Source: Mucilaginibacter dorajii
GTDB taxonomy: Bacteria; Bacteroidota; Bacteroidia; Sphingobacteriales; Sphingobacteriaceae
Direction: 5' to 3'
Assembly (NCBI RefSeq): GCF_024808255.1
Contig: NZ_JANTYS010000003.1
Location: 124,001-188,000 of the forward strand
DNA: 64,000 nucleotides
Below are positions 25,681 through 36,540 of the stretch, piece after piece; position 1 is the first letter of the stretch, and each line of letters begins with the position of its first letter. The notes under the pieces are model-generated. The model worked only from the letters and a program-made list of their open reading frames with translations. It was not told where the DNA came from and ran no database searches. Both the position numbers and the translations under genes were made by a program.

Positions 25681-26415
25681 ATGAAAAATAACAGTCGCAG
25701 AAAGTTCATTGAAAATACATTAAAGGCAACAGTTGCCGTAGCTGTAACCGGTCCGCTGATTTTAAACAGTGAAAATGTGATAGCCGCCCCCCAAAATATA
25801 ACAACGGCACCCGGCGATGTGCTGAAGTTTTCGCAGGTTCCGCTGGGCTTCGACTATAAAGCGCTGGAGCCGCATATAGATGCGCTTACCAACGAAATAC
25901 ATTATACCAAACACCACGCGGCTTACATCAAAAATGTAAATGAGGCCATAATTGCCGAAAAACTAACTTTTACTACCGAGAAAGAATTTTTTGACCACGC
26001 GTCGCAGCTTTCGCCTAAAGCGCGTAATAATGGCGGCGGTGCCTGGAACCATAATTTTTTCTGGCAAAGTCTTACGCCAAACTCCGCCGCACCGGATGGA
26101 AAGATCAAAGATGCTTTGAACGCCGCATTCGGCTCCTTTGACCAGTTTAAAGAACAATTTACCCAGGCCGCGTTAACACGTTTTGGATCGGGCTGGGTAT
26201 GGCTTGTAAATGTTAACGGTAAATTAACCATTGTCTCTACAGCTAACCAGGATAACCCTTTATTTGATAATGCTGCCTTAAAAGGTGCACCCTTACTGGC
26301 TTTGGATGTTTGGGAGCATGCCTATTACCTTAAATACCAAAACAGGCGCAATGAATATGTAGCCGGCTGGTGGAATGTAATTAACTGGAACGAGGTTAAT
26401 AAAAGATTGGGCTAA
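25681..26415 (+). CDS. Fe/Mn superoxide dismutase, exported by the Tat route
   Basis: The 244-residue enzyme converts superoxide to peroxide and oxygen. Residues 1-35 form a Tat-type signal: twin arginine in NNSRRKFIENTLK, hydrophobic core, then a cut region. Metal ligands are visible as His in TKHHAAYIKNVN, His in WNHNFFWQSL, and Asp and His in LALDVWEHAYYLKY. The family is usually cytosolic, so the Tat signal indicates a periplasmic enzyme with its metal inserted before export. The stop overlaps the start of the next gene by one base, so the two are coupled. It fits the envelope oxidative-stress theme of the cluster. Confidence 0.93.
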   Translation: MKNNSRRKFIENTLKATVAVAVTGPLILNSENVIAAPQNITTAPGDVLKFSQVPLGFDYKALEPHIDALTNEIHYTKHHAAYIKNVNEAIIAEKLTFTTEKEFFDHASQLSPKARNNGGGAWNHNFFWQSLTPNSAAPDGKIKDALNAAFGSFDQFKEQFTQAALTRFGSGWVWLVNVNGKLTIVSTANQDNPLFDNAALKGAPLLALDVWEHAYYLKYQNRRNEYVAGWWNVINWNEVNKRLG

Positions 26416-27770
26416 TGGCAAATACAAATGATTTTGCCGGCCCCGGCTGGGCATGGTATAACCGGCTCCTTTTAAGAGCATTTATTGTTTACGCAGCAAT
26501 AACCGTTATACCACTTACCCCATCTTTTTATAGCCAGGACTTTGATGCCGGTTTTTCGGTAGTTAATTACCCCTGGCGCTGGCTCGATGTGCTTAGCCAG
26601 AATAACCCCTGGTTTTTTAGCGGCCAGGGTGGTAAAAATTACGGTGGCTGGTTAATTACTCTGCTGGGCTGTTTTCTTGTTGGCGCGGTGTGGTTATGGG
26701 TTGAAAAGCAAATTAATAAGAATAAAAACATATTGGATATTGATACCGGTGATGCCCGTCTTTACAACCTGTTCTTTGTTTTGGTGAGATACCAGGTTGC
26801 TTTAAGAATGTCGTGGTTTGCCATTGCCAAAGTATTTCCTGTTCAAATGCCTTTTCCAACCATCAGCCAGTTGAATACCAATTTAGGCGATTTTACGCCC
26901 GGAAAACTTTACTGGCTTACTACGGGAGTATCGCCGTTCTTTGAGGTTTTCGCGGGTGTATTTGAATTAACAGCTACTGTGCTCATTCTATTCCGCCGTA
27001 CGGCTACATTAGGCGCCCTGATGATGATCGCTATCCTGCTTCCTATATGGTTTGTAAATATTGGGTATGATGCCGGGGTTGAGCTTGCAAGCCTGCACCT
27101 GTTGCTATTATCCCTGCTGTTACTGGCTAAGGACGCAACTAAGTTCTGGCAATTGCTCATTGAGCATAAAGAGGCGGCCATCAGCTATATTCAGCCGCCG
27201 GTTTTTTCGCAGCGATGGAAAAGGGTAGGGCGTATTATTCTTAAGGTTGGTTTTATTTTTATTTTCCTGTTCTATCGCGGTTATCATTACGGAAAGCTGT
27301 ATGCAGCAGGTAAAACATTTAAATTGCCGCTTGATAATGGAGTAGCCAGCTTTACCGGGTTTTATAATGTGGAGGAATTCAGGATAAATAACCGAATTAT
27401 CCCGTATGCTCCTGATGATACCTTACGCTGGCAAAATGTGGTTTTTGAAAAATTCAACACCATCAGTATTAAAGTTGTCAAACCTTTTAAGCTAAATACG
27501 GAAAATAAGATTCGTACAACAGAGTATTATGGTAACATAGGAAGGTTGTTTTATGGATATGATGCGGATACGGTTAAACACGTATTAATATTGAAAAACC
27601 GCGCAGATACCAGTGAAAAAGTTGTGTGGAATTATACAGCCCCGAAGCCAGGCCGGTTTATTTTAAGAGGATTAGACGGACATAAAGATTCGGTTTATAT
27701 CGTGCTCAACCGTGTTGACCGGCAATACCCGCTTGCCGTAAAAAGAAATACCAAGGTTAAGGGCGACTGA
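26415..27770 (+). CDS. DoxX/HTTM-like polytopic membrane protein
   Basis: The 451-residue protein has about six to eight hydrophobic segments between residues 15 and 295 (LLLRAFIVYAAITVIPLTP; WLITLLGCFLVGAVWLWV; LLLLSLLLLAK; ILKVGFIFIFLFYRGYHYG). The C-terminal 150 residues form a soluble, beta-rich domain. The fold resembles DoxX or vitamin-K carboxylase-like membrane proteins, which are often tied to thiosulfate or thiol oxidation. Its start overlaps the superoxide dismutase stop. A function in envelope redox handling is inferred from the neighbour only. Confidence 0.7.
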   Translation: MANTNDFAGPGWAWYNRLLLRAFIVYAAITVIPLTPSFYSQDFDAGFSVVNYPWRWLDVLSQNNPWFFSGQGGKNYGGWLITLLGCFLVGAVWLWVEKQINKNKNILDIDTGDARLYNLFFVLVRYQVALRMSWFAIAKVFPVQMPFPTISQLNTNLGDFTPGKLYWLTTGVSPFFEVFAGVFELTATVLILFRRTATLGALMMIAILLPIWFVNIGYDAGVELASLHLLLLSLLLLAKDATKFWQLLIEHKEAAISYIQPPVFSQRWKRVGRIILKVGFIFIFLFYRGYHYGKLYAAGKTFKLPLDNGVASFTGFYNVEEFRINNRIIPYAPDDTLRWQNVVFEKFNTISIKVVKPFKLNTENKIRTTEYYGNIGRLFYGYDADTVKHVLILKNRADTSEKVVWNYTAPKPGRFILRGLDGHKDSVYIVLNRVDRQYPLAVKRNTKVKGD

Positions 27771-27788
27771 TAAGGTGTTTATAACAAC

Positions 27789-28033
27789 GTTTGTCATCCT
27801 GAACGCAGTGTAGGATCTTCTTCGCTATAAAAGTCTGCGATGAGCAGGGAGAAGAAGATACTTCGTTTTTACCTATGAAAAGTCCACCATGTCATTGCGA
27901 GGAACGAAGCAATCTCATGCTCTACAGGGCGGACTTGCACAGTTCGCGATTGCTTCGTTCCTCGCAATGACATAGCGTTATATTGTCATTCGCCCCTTAG
28001 AGTCCGCGGATTTTACAACTCAGGATGACAAAC
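27789..28033. repeat. Composite nested inverted repeat between converging genes
   Basis: Outer arms GTTTGTCATCCTGA (27789-27802) pair perfectly with 28020-28033. A central 25-bp perfect inverted repeat (27890-27914 with 27948-27972, core TCATTGCGAGGAACGAAGC) lies inside. These are two repeat families widespread in intergenic DNA of Bacteroidota. The element fills the whole gap between converging genes and can fold into a long hairpin, so it may also end both transcripts. No transposase is present. Confidence 0.8.
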
Positions 28034-28047
28034 TTTTATGCCACCGC

Positions 28048-28935
28048 TTACAACAACAACAACTTGCCTTCCATCACAATAACCGATGAACCACTGATCC
28101 ATATGCCATCATCGGCAACGTTTACGTGAATGGTTGAGGGTTGGTCAACGTAGGTCCCTTGCAAAATTCTGTAATCCTGGGTTGTTTTAATGTAACCAAG
28201 CTGGTGCAGGTAGCCGGCAAGCGGACCTGCTGCTGTCCCCGTTGCGGGGTCTTCATCAATGCCAATACCAGGGTTGAAAAATCTTGTCTCGGCAAGGATA
28301 TCGCTTTCGGTATCCTGGGTAGTAAACAAATAACAGCCTTCAAAGCCATATGTTTCTGAAGCTTTTTTTAACAAGGATCTATTGGAAACCGCGTTTTTTA
28401 GTGCAGCTACATTTCGTACGGGTACCATCAAATGCGCTACTTCTGTTTGTACTATGTTAATGTCCCATCCGTTTAAGTCGAGGTCTTGGATGCTTAATCT
28501 GGTAGCCTGGGCAATGATTTGGGCAGGTACAGTGCCCACTACGCTGGCCGGTTTCTGTTTCATACCTACATAGGGAAGGCCATTTACTTCGGTGATTTTT
28601 AGCGGGATTTCAATGTCCTTAATTTTAACGCGGGGAACGCCCTGTTGATTTTTAAAGATATCCCATTTTTTGATCAGCGCCAGGCAAACTGCACCCAAAA
28701 GGTTATGCCCGGCACCGGCAACTTCAAATTTAGCCGGAGTGAATGACCGTACCTTGAAAATGTTTTCCGTTTCATCATAATACACAAATGAGGTTTCTGA
28801 ATAACCGAATTCTCTCGAAATATCATAATACTGCTGTATATCAAGTTCGGAATTGATGTAAACAACAGAAAGTTGATTGCCTTTGTAGCGCTGATTGGTA
28901 AACACATCCAGCACGTAATAATCTAATTGTGTCAT
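28048..28935 (-). CDS. PhzF-family isomerase-like protein
   Basis: The 295-residue protein has the diaminopimelate-epimerase-like double fold of PhzF proteins. The N-terminal signature YYVLDVFTNQRYKGNQLSVV includes the catalytic-type region of the family. AGAGHNLLGAV near residue 75 and GIDEDPATGTAAGPLAGYL near residue 215 correspond to the conserved GHxT-like and DPATGSA motifs. The substrate cannot be assigned. It is divergent from an HxlR-type regulator, and the short gap between them holds a perfect 34-bp palindrome, so this gene is a likely target of that regulator. Confidence 0.88.
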   Translation of the reverse strand: MTQLDYYVLDVFTNQRYKGNQLSVVYINSELDIQQYYDISREFGYSETSFVYYDETENIFKVRSFTPAKFEVAGAGHNLLGAVCLALIKKWDIFKNQQGVPRVKIKDIEIPLKITEVNGLPYVGMKQKPASVVGTVPAQIIAQATRLSIQDLDLNGWDINIVQTEVAHLMVPVRNVAALKNAVSNRSLLKKASETYGFEGCYLFTTQDTESDILAETRFFNPGIGIDEDPATGTAAGPLAGYLHQLGYIKTTQDYRILQGTYVDQPSTIHVNVADDGIWISGSSVIVMEGKLLLL

Positions 28936-28999
28936 ATTTTCAAAAGTTACTATTTAATTCTGATCAAAATTAAAAGCCAAATGTTGGTTATCTTTATGA

Positions 29000-29033
29000 G
29001 TTAACAGGAGGTAACCGGTTACCTCCTGTTAAC
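29000..29033. promoter_or_regulatory. Perfect 34-bp palindrome, candidate HxlR operator
   Basis: The half-site GTTAACAGGAGGTAACC is followed at once by its exact reverse complement. It lies between the divergent PhzF gene and the HxlR-type gene, 17 bases before the regulator ATG. Dimeric winged-helix proteins bind such symmetrical sites, so autoregulation and control of PhzF are likely. In RNA it would form a 17-bp hairpin just before the start codon. Confidence 0.75.
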
Positions 29034-29050
29034 TATCTTATATTTGAATA

Positions 29051-29404
29051 ATGAAGAATGCAGATAAAAAAGAAGTAACCTGCGAACAGGAATTGGCGGC
29101 TATCCGCGATAGCCTGGAAATTTTAGGTGGCAAATGGAAACTGAGGATCATGCGGCATCTGAACAACCACATCAACGAGGTCAACACTTTTAAAAAAATT
29201 CAGCGCGAAGTAGAAGGAATATCCGCGAAAATGCTTTCAAAAGAACTGCAGGACCTGGAAATCAACCTGCTGGTTACCCGCACGGTAATGGACACAAGAC
29301 CCGTGACCGTGAGTTATGCGATAACAGCATACGGACAGAGTGTTTTCCCGGTAACAGAAAGCCTGGTTGAGTGGGGTTTAAACCACCGGGAACAAATCAA
29401 ATAA
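29051..29404 (+). CDS. HxlR-family winged-helix transcriptional regulator
   Basis: The 117-residue protein is a full-length HxlR regulator. A cysteine near the N-terminus (VTCEQEL) is at the place where many family members sense oxidants or aldehydes. The core LGGKWKLRIMRHL, the recognition helix in VEGISAKMLSKELQDLE and the wing TRTVMDTRPVTVSYAITAYG are typical. The divergent PhzF gene and the palindrome between them are its probable targets. The signal it responds to is unknown. Confidence 0.92.
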   Translation: MKNADKKEVTCEQELAAIRDSLEILGGKWKLRIMRHLNNHINEVNTFKKIQREVEGISAKMLSKELQDLEINLLVTRTVMDTRPVTVSYAITAYGQSVFPVTESLVEWGLNHREQIK

Positions 29405-29730
29405 CTCAAAAGCATTGATCAATATCCGTCCCCATCAAATCAATGCAAGTATAACCGTGCTATTGTAGGCTTTTACGTGCGCCCTTTGTGTGCTATCCTT
29501 AATTTATTATTCCCCATCGAAAAGACTTTAACTTAGTAACTCAAGGCGTTAATTTTATTAGGGAATTTGTCTTCTTTGTTTTAATAACTGCTTGTTTTAC
29601 AGCGTATTCGTGCTTTGGCTAATTGCTTCGCCTGTAACGCCCTGCATGCTAACTTCAGATTTGCTTCAAATTTGAAGTTTAACTTAGTCAAATTCTAAAA
29701 AGCCATTTCGGGAAAAGTTACTAAAGAAGC
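29405..29730. other. Intergenic region, nothing firm
   Basis: This 326-base gap holds only short AT-rich inverted repeats (for example CTTCAAATTTGAAG near 29667) and no ORF, RNA gene or strong terminator that I can support. Confidence 0.4.
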
Positions 29731-29997
29731 ATGATCAATCAATCCCAATTCAGAGCCTCTAAATCGCGAATCACCAGGCAACAGGAAGATAATAACCAGA
29801 TACTCGATCAGATTGTGGAGTTTATTGTAAACCTCGACCTGGAAAGCGACGCGGAAACCATCTGGATGCAATTGAAAACCCAGGGTGTTGATATAAGCAT
29901 CAGCTCGTTTAATAACAAGTTGAAAATATTAGTCGATGCCGGCCTGGTAATCAAAAGGTCGGAGGGGTACAATAAACATTTTTATAGCACGGCATAG
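29731..29997 (+). CDS. Small winged-helix protein resembling the Fur N-terminal DNA-binding domain
   Basis: At 88 residues it consists almost only of a winged helix: ILDQIVEFIVNLDLESDAET, then IWMQLKTQGVDISISSFNNK and LKILVDAGLVIKR. The spacing of helices resembles the DNA-binding half of Fur-type regulators, but there is no dimerisation domain and no metal-binding His/Cys cluster. It stands alone, 66 bases before the TPP riboswitch region. It may be a DNA-binding accessory protein. The family assignment is by eye. Confidence 0.65.
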   Translation: MINQSQFRASKSRITRQQEDNNQILDQIVEFIVNLDLESDAETIWMQLKTQGVDISISSFNNKLKILVDAGLVIKRSEGYNKHFYSTA

Positions 29998-30059
29998 CTA
30001 TTAAATATTTTTGAAAGGAATTTAAACAGTTTCTGAGATCTTTTCTATAAGTTTACCGC

Positions 30060-30140
30060 AACTTTAGGGGTGTCCTTTACTGGACTGAGATAATACCCTT
30101 TGAACCTGATGCAGTTAGTACTGCCGAAGGGAAAAGTGAC
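30060..30140 (+). ncRNA. TPP riboswitch (THI box)
   Basis: The hallmark pieces are in order: GGGGTG, CTGAGA, ATACCC, TTGAACCTGAT, GTTAGTACTGCCG and GGGAA. It lies about 90 bases before thiS. It should lower expression of the whole thiamin operon when thiamin pyrophosphate is plentiful. Between it and thiS is an ACAACT/AGTTGT inverted repeat that could be the expression platform. Confidence 0.95.
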
Positions 30141-30232
30141 GACAACTTTACGCGATATCTTTATTTGATATTTAGTTGTTATTTCTTTCCTCCATACGGG
30201 GCCATTCCTAAAAGTTATTTTTTAGACTCAGA

Positions 30233-32337
<2,105 letters not shown>

Positions 32338-32344
32338 TACTGAA

Positions 32345-32956
32345 ATGGAGCTGATCATTATATCTGCCCCTGAGGTAATTGCCGACGAGGCGACTATCAT
32401 CAACCGGCTTTTCGAAACCGGCATGAGTCGTTTCCACCTGCGCAAACCCAGCTGGGATATCAAGCAGGTAAGTGATTTATTGATGCGGATCGACAAATCG
32501 TTTCACGGGCAAATGGCTTTACACCAGTATCATGAAATGGCCGGATACTTTGCGATTAAAGGATTGCATTACAAGGAAGAGGAGCGCATCCGCACGTCGC
32601 CCGAAAAACTGATTGGGCAAAAAGAACAAGGATACATATTAAGCACCTCTGCTCATGATTTGCAGGTATTACCATCACTGGGCGCATTTGATTATGCTTT
32701 TTTTGGGCCGGTATTTAACAGTATTTCCAAGCCAGGCTACGAGGGTAAGGTTTTGAAGCCATTTTATTTGGATAAAACGGGTATCGGTCAGCAAGTGATC
32801 GCTTTGAGTGGCATAAACGAAACTAATTTGAATAAAGTTAAGGAAATGAATTTTGACGGTGCCGCTGTATTGGGGGCGATTTGGAACAATCCGCAGCAGG
32901 CGGTTGCCAACTTCAACAATTTAAAAACCTTAACAAAAACTAAACCAGATGATTGA
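32345..32956 (+). CDS. ThiE/TenI-like protein, first of a tandem pair
   Basis: The 203-residue protein uses the ATG at 32345, 7 bases after the thiC stop; the longer frame that starts in thiC is rejected. It has the TIM-barrel pattern of thiamin phosphate synthase (SRFHLRKPSWDIKQVSDLL; LSTSAHDLQVLPSLGAFDYA; FFGPVFNSISKPGY; VIALSGINETNL). It lacks the phosphate- and Mg-binding NDxxDLA-type segment that the next gene has in part, so it is more likely a TenI-type thiazole tautomerase. Its end overlaps thiE by 8 bases. Confidence 0.8.
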   Translation: MELIIISAPEVIADEATIINRLFETGMSRFHLRKPSWDIKQVSDLLMRIDKSFHGQMALHQYHEMAGYFAIKGLHYKEEERIRTSPEKLIGQKEQGYILSTSAHDLQVLPSLGAFDYAFFGPVFNSISKPGYEGKVLKPFYLDKTGIGQQVIALSGINETNLNKVKEMNFDGAAVLGAIWNNPQQAVANFNNLKTLTKTKPDD

Positions 32957-33593
32957 CAGACTGCATTATATATCGCAACAACCAGCGAATGGCACACATA
33001 TTACCGCTATAAAAGCCGCGCTTAAAGCCGGTGCTAAATGGATTCAATTAAGGGTTAAGGAGCAACCAAAGGAAGATATTCTTGAATACGCGTTATACGT
33101 TGGTGAGCTATGCAACGAATATGGCGCTAAACTAATTGTGAATGATCATCCCGAAATTGCGCTGAAGGCGGGCGCTTACGGCCTGCACCTGGGCTTGGAT
33201 GATATGCCGGTTAACCAGGCCAGGGCCATTGTAGGTAAAGACATGGTTATAGGTGGCACAGCAAATACGTTTGAACACATCAGGCAAAGGGTTGCCGAGG
33301 AGGTAGATTATATAGGCCTTGGGCCGTACCGGTTCACCAAAACCAAACAAAAACTCAGCCCGATATTGGGCCTGGATGGTTATGCCGAAATTATCAAAAA
33401 AGTGAAACTGGCAGGCATTCAAACACCAATAATTGCCATAGGCGGTATTGAACAACACGATATAAGCGCCATTATGCAAACAGGTTTATATGGTGTAGCC
33501 GTTTCTGGTGCCATTACTTATGCAACTGATGCTGAAACAATGGTTAAACAGATGTATCAGCAGCTAAACAGCACTTATTTGTTAGAGGTTTAA
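32949..33593 (+). CDS. thiE: Thiamine-phosphate synthase ThiE
   Basis: The 214-residue TIM-barrel enzyme joins HMP pyrophosphate and thiazole phosphate to make thiamin phosphate. Motifs fit: [47 protein letters not shown] and [12 protein letters not shown]. The start overlaps the end of the TenI-like gene, consistent with translational coupling. It is the second ThiE-like protein in the operon and the one with the better-kept active site. Confidence 0.92.
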   Translation: MIDRLHYISQQPANGTHITAIKAALKAGAKWIQLRVKEQPKEDILEYALYVGELCNEYGAKLIVNDHPEIALKAGAYGLHLGLDDMPVNQARAIVGKDMVIGGTANTFEHIRQRVAEEVDYIGLGPYRFTKTKQKLSPILGLDGYAEIIKKVKLAGIQTPIIAIGGIEQHDISAIMQTGLYGVAVSGAITYATDAETMVKQMYQQLNSTYLLEV

Positions 33594-33604
33594 ATCAACA
33601 CACA

Positions 33605-34372
33605 ATGTTAAAAATAGCAGATAAAATATTCAGTTCGCGCCTGTTTACAGGCACGGGAAAGTTCAGTTCTTCGGCTTTAATGGAAGAAGCCTTGCTGGCA
33701 TCAGGTTCTGAATTGGTTACCGTTGCCTTAAAACGGGTAGACATTAGCAATAACGACCATGATGATCTATTGCTCCGTTTAAAATACCCGCATATCAACT
33801 TGCTGCCCAATACTTCTGGTGTGCGTAATGCCAGGGAAGCGGTGTTTGCTGCCCAACTGGCCCGTGAGGCCCTGGAAACCAACTGGATAAAGCTGGAAAT
33901 TCATCCTGACCCTAAATACCTGATGCCCGACCCCATAGAAACCTTAAAGGCTACTGAAGAACTATCTAAACTGGGTTTTATAGTGTTGCCATACATTCAT
34001 GCCGATCCGGTTTTATGTAAACGGTTGGAAGATGCAGGAACCGCTGCCGTAATGCCCTTGGGTTCGCCAATTGGCAGTAACAAAGGCTTGAAAACCATCG
34101 ATTTTTTAGAGATCATCATTAGCCAAAGTAATGTGCCGGTTATTGTTGACGCGGGTATAGGGTCGCCCTCTGATGCGGCCCGGGCCATGGAAATTGGTGC
34201 CGATGCTGTTTTGGTAAATACAGCAATAGCTGTATCAGCAAATCCGGTACAAATGGCAGCGGCATTTAAGTTGGCTGTAGAAGCCGGACGGATGGCTTTT
34301 GAGGCAAAATTGGCGTCTCCTGTTTTACATGCAATTGCAACCAGTCCATTAACCTCGTTTTTAGATGAATAG
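33605..34372 (+). CDS. thiG: Thiazole synthase ThiG
   Basis: This 255-residue TIM-barrel enzyme forms the thiazole ring from deoxyxylulose phosphate, dehydroglycine and the ThiS thiocarboxylate. The Schiff-base lysine is in [10 protein letters not shown] (about residue 98). The phosphate-binding loops are in [13 protein letters not shown] and [20 protein letters not shown]. The stop overlaps the thiH start by 8 bases. Confidence 0.96.
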   Translation: MLKIADKIFSSRLFTGTGKFSSSALMEEALLASGSELVTVALKRVDISNNDHDDLLLRLKYPHINLLPNTSGVRNAREAVFAAQLAREALETNWIKLEIHPDPKYLMPDPIETLKATEELSKLGFIVLPYIHADPVLCKRLEDAGTAAVMPLGSPIGSNKGLKTIDFLEIIISQSNVPVIVDAGIGSPSDAARAMEIGADAVLVNTAIAVSANPVQMAAAFKLAVEAGRMAFEAKLASPVLHAIATSPLTSFLDE

Positions 34373-35477
34373 CTTCAACGATATTTTTGAAACCTATAAC
34401 TGGGACGAAACCAAAGCCTCCATTTATGCCAAAACCGGCGATGATGTGGAACGGGCTTTGTCGGCAACCAAACGAACGTTAGAAGATTTTAAGGCTTTGG
34501 TTTCGCCGGCCGCCGCCCCTTATCTTGAGCAAATGGCACAGATAAGCCAACGGCTTACATTAAAACGCTTTGGTAAGGTGCTTCAAATGTATGTGCCGCT
34601 CTATTTATCTAACGAGTGCAGCAACATTTGTACCTATTGCGGCTTTAGTTACGATAATAAAGTAAAGCGTAAAACCCTTTCGCCTATAGAAATTATGCAG
34701 GAGGTAGCAGCAATAAAAGCTATGGGCTATGAGCATGTACTGTTGGTTACCGGCGAAGATAACGTAAACGTGCACGTAGATTACTTTAAAAAAGTACTGG
34801 AACTGATTCGGCCGCATTTCGCGCATATCTCTATGGAAATACAACCCATGGACCTGGAAGATTACCAACAGTTAACACCCTATGGCTTAAATACAGTACT
34901 GGTTTACCAGGAAACGTATCACCAGGAAGATTATAAGAAACACCATCCGAAGGGGAAGAAATCAAATTTTAAATACCGTGTGGAAACACCGGATAGGCTG
35001 GGAAAAGCCGGGATACATAAAATGGGGCTTGGTGTATTGATTGGCCTGGAAGACTGGCGCACCGATTGTTTTTTTACCGCCGTTCACCTCAGTTACCTGG
35101 AAAAGAAATACTGGCAAAGCAAATACAGCCTCTCTTTCCCAAGGTTGCGCCCTTTTAGCGGGGGGCTTGAACCAAAAGTAGAGATGAGCGACAGAGAACT
35201 GGTGCAGCTGATTTGTGCTTACCGTTTATTTAATGAGGAGGTGGAGCTATCGATCTCTACCCGCGAGTCGCCAAATTTTCGGAATAATATTATCAAACTG
35301 GGTATTACATCCATCAGCGCCGGTTCTAAAACTAATCCGGGTGGTTACGTGGTTGAGCCTGAATCTTTAGAGCAGTTTGAAATATCTGATGAACGTAGTC
35401 CGTCCGAAATAGCCAGGGTAATCACCGCACAGGGTTATGAGCCCGTGTGGAAAGATTGGGATAAATGTTTAGCCTAA
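34365..35477 (+). CDS. thiH: 2-iminoacetate synthase ThiH (radical SAM)
   Basis: The 370-residue radical-SAM enzyme cleaves tyrosine to dehydroglycine for thiazole synthesis. The cluster motif Cys-x3-Cys-x2-Cys is in [10 protein letters not shown] near residue 85. SAM-contact regions such as LLVTGEDN and the C-terminal BATS-type domain ([13 protein letters not shown]) are present. Presence of ThiH rather than ThiO indicates the anaerobic-type route to dehydroglycine. Confidence 0.95.
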   Translation: MNSFNDIFETYNWDETKASIYAKTGDDVERALSATKRTLEDFKALVSPAAAPYLEQMAQISQRLTLKRFGKVLQMYVPLYLSNECSNICTYCGFSYDNKVKRKTLSPIEIMQEVAAIKAMGYEHVLLVTGEDNVNVHVDYFKKVLELIRPHFAHISMEIQPMDLEDYQQLTPYGLNTVLVYQETYHQEDYKKHHPKGKKSNFKYRVETPDRLGKAGIHKMGLGVLIGLEDWRTDCFFTAVHLSYLEKKYWQSKYSLSFPRLRPFSGGLEPKVEMSDRELVQLICAYRLFNEEVELSISTRESPNFRNNIIKLGITSISAGSKTNPGGYVVEPESLEQFEISDERSPSEIARVITAQGYEPVWKDWDKCLA

Positions 35478-35487
35478 ATAATAAACG

Positions 35488-36540
35488 ATGTTGGAGCGCG
35501 AGGAATTAAAACGGTATAACCGCCAGATCATATTACCCGAGCTGGGAATTGAAGGGCAGCAAAAATTAAAAGCAGCCAAAGTATTGATGATAGGTGCCGG
35601 TGGCCTGGGTTGCGCTGTTTTGCAATATCTGGTTGCGGCAGGTGTTGGTACAATTGGAATAGTTGACGATGATGTGGTTGATTTGAGCAACCTGCACAGG
35701 CAAATCTTGTACTCAGCCGCCGACTTGGGGAAATCCAAAGCCATAATAGCTAAACAAAAGCTGGAAATACTTAACCCATTTATAAACCTGGTGGCTTACC
35801 CGGAAAGGTTCACATCTGATAATGCCGCCCGGCTTGTTAATATGTACGATGTGGTTATTGACGGTTCTGATAATTTCCCGACCAGGTACCTGGTCAACGA
35901 TACTTGTGTGGCATTAAACAAACCGCTTGTTTTTGGCTCAATTTTTAAGTTTGAGGGGCATATATCCGTTTTCAATTATAAAAACGGACCAAATTATAGA
36001 GACATTTTTCCTGAACCTCCTCCAGAAGATGAGGTTCCCAATTGTTCGGATATTGGTGTAATTGGTGTATTGCCGGGCATTATAGGAACTTATATGGCCA
36101 ATGAAACAATTAAGGTTATTTGCGAAATAGGGGAGCCCCTTTCAGGTAAGCTACTTACCATCGGTGCGCTTGATAACACCATGGCTATTTTTGAAATAGC
36201 CATGGAAGAGCAAACAAAACCCACTCAGGCATCAAATGAAGATAAGCCTGTTCTCCTTGTAGCAGACGAGATTTCAATAGAAGTTTTAAATACCTGGATA
36301 GCTAAAACGCCCGAACAAATTTACCTGGTTGATGTACGTGAAGACTATGAATTTGAGGATTACAATATCGGTGGGATAAACATATCTCTTTATGACGTTC
36401 AGGAACATATTTCAACCTTTCCGGTCGATAAGAAACTTGTTTTTGTATGCCAAACGGGTGAACGAAGTAAAATGGCGGTTAACATAGTAAAGGCCCATTT
36501 TAAGGGAGAGGTTTTTAGCTTAAAAAATGGGATATTATGA
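35488..36540 (+). CDS. thiF: ThiF-type adenylyltransferase fused to a rhodanese domain
   Basis: The 350-residue protein activates ThiS by adenylation. An E1-like domain covers residues 1-245: nucleotide loop GAGGLGCAVLQYL, DDDVVDLSNLHRQ, and the catalytic-Cys area PNCSDIGVIGVLPG. A rhodanese domain covers about 255-350, with the active-loop cysteine in VCQTGERSKMA. The zinc-binding CxxC pairs usual in MoeB/ThiF are missing: the first site reads NGPNYRDIFPEP instead of CxxC. The fused rhodanese could receive persulfide from a cysteine desulfurase and pass it to ThiS. The stop overlaps thiD by 4 bases. Confidence 0.92.
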   Translation: MLEREELKRYNRQIILPELGIEGQQKLKAAKVLMIGAGGLGCAVLQYLVAAGVGTIGIVDDDVVDLSNLHRQILYSAADLGKSKAIIAKQKLEILNPFINLVAYPERFTSDNAARLVNMYDVVIDGSDNFPTRYLVNDTCVALNKPLVFGSIFKFEGHISVFNYKNGPNYRDIFPEPPPEDEVPNCSDIGVIGVLPGIIGTYMANETIKVICEIGEPLSGKLLTIGALDNTMAIFEIAMEEQTKPTQASNEDKPVLLVADEISIEVLNTWIAKTPEQIYLVDVREDYEFEDYNIGGINISLYDVQEHISTFPVDKKLVFVCQTGERSKMAVNIVKAHFKGEVFSLKNGIL

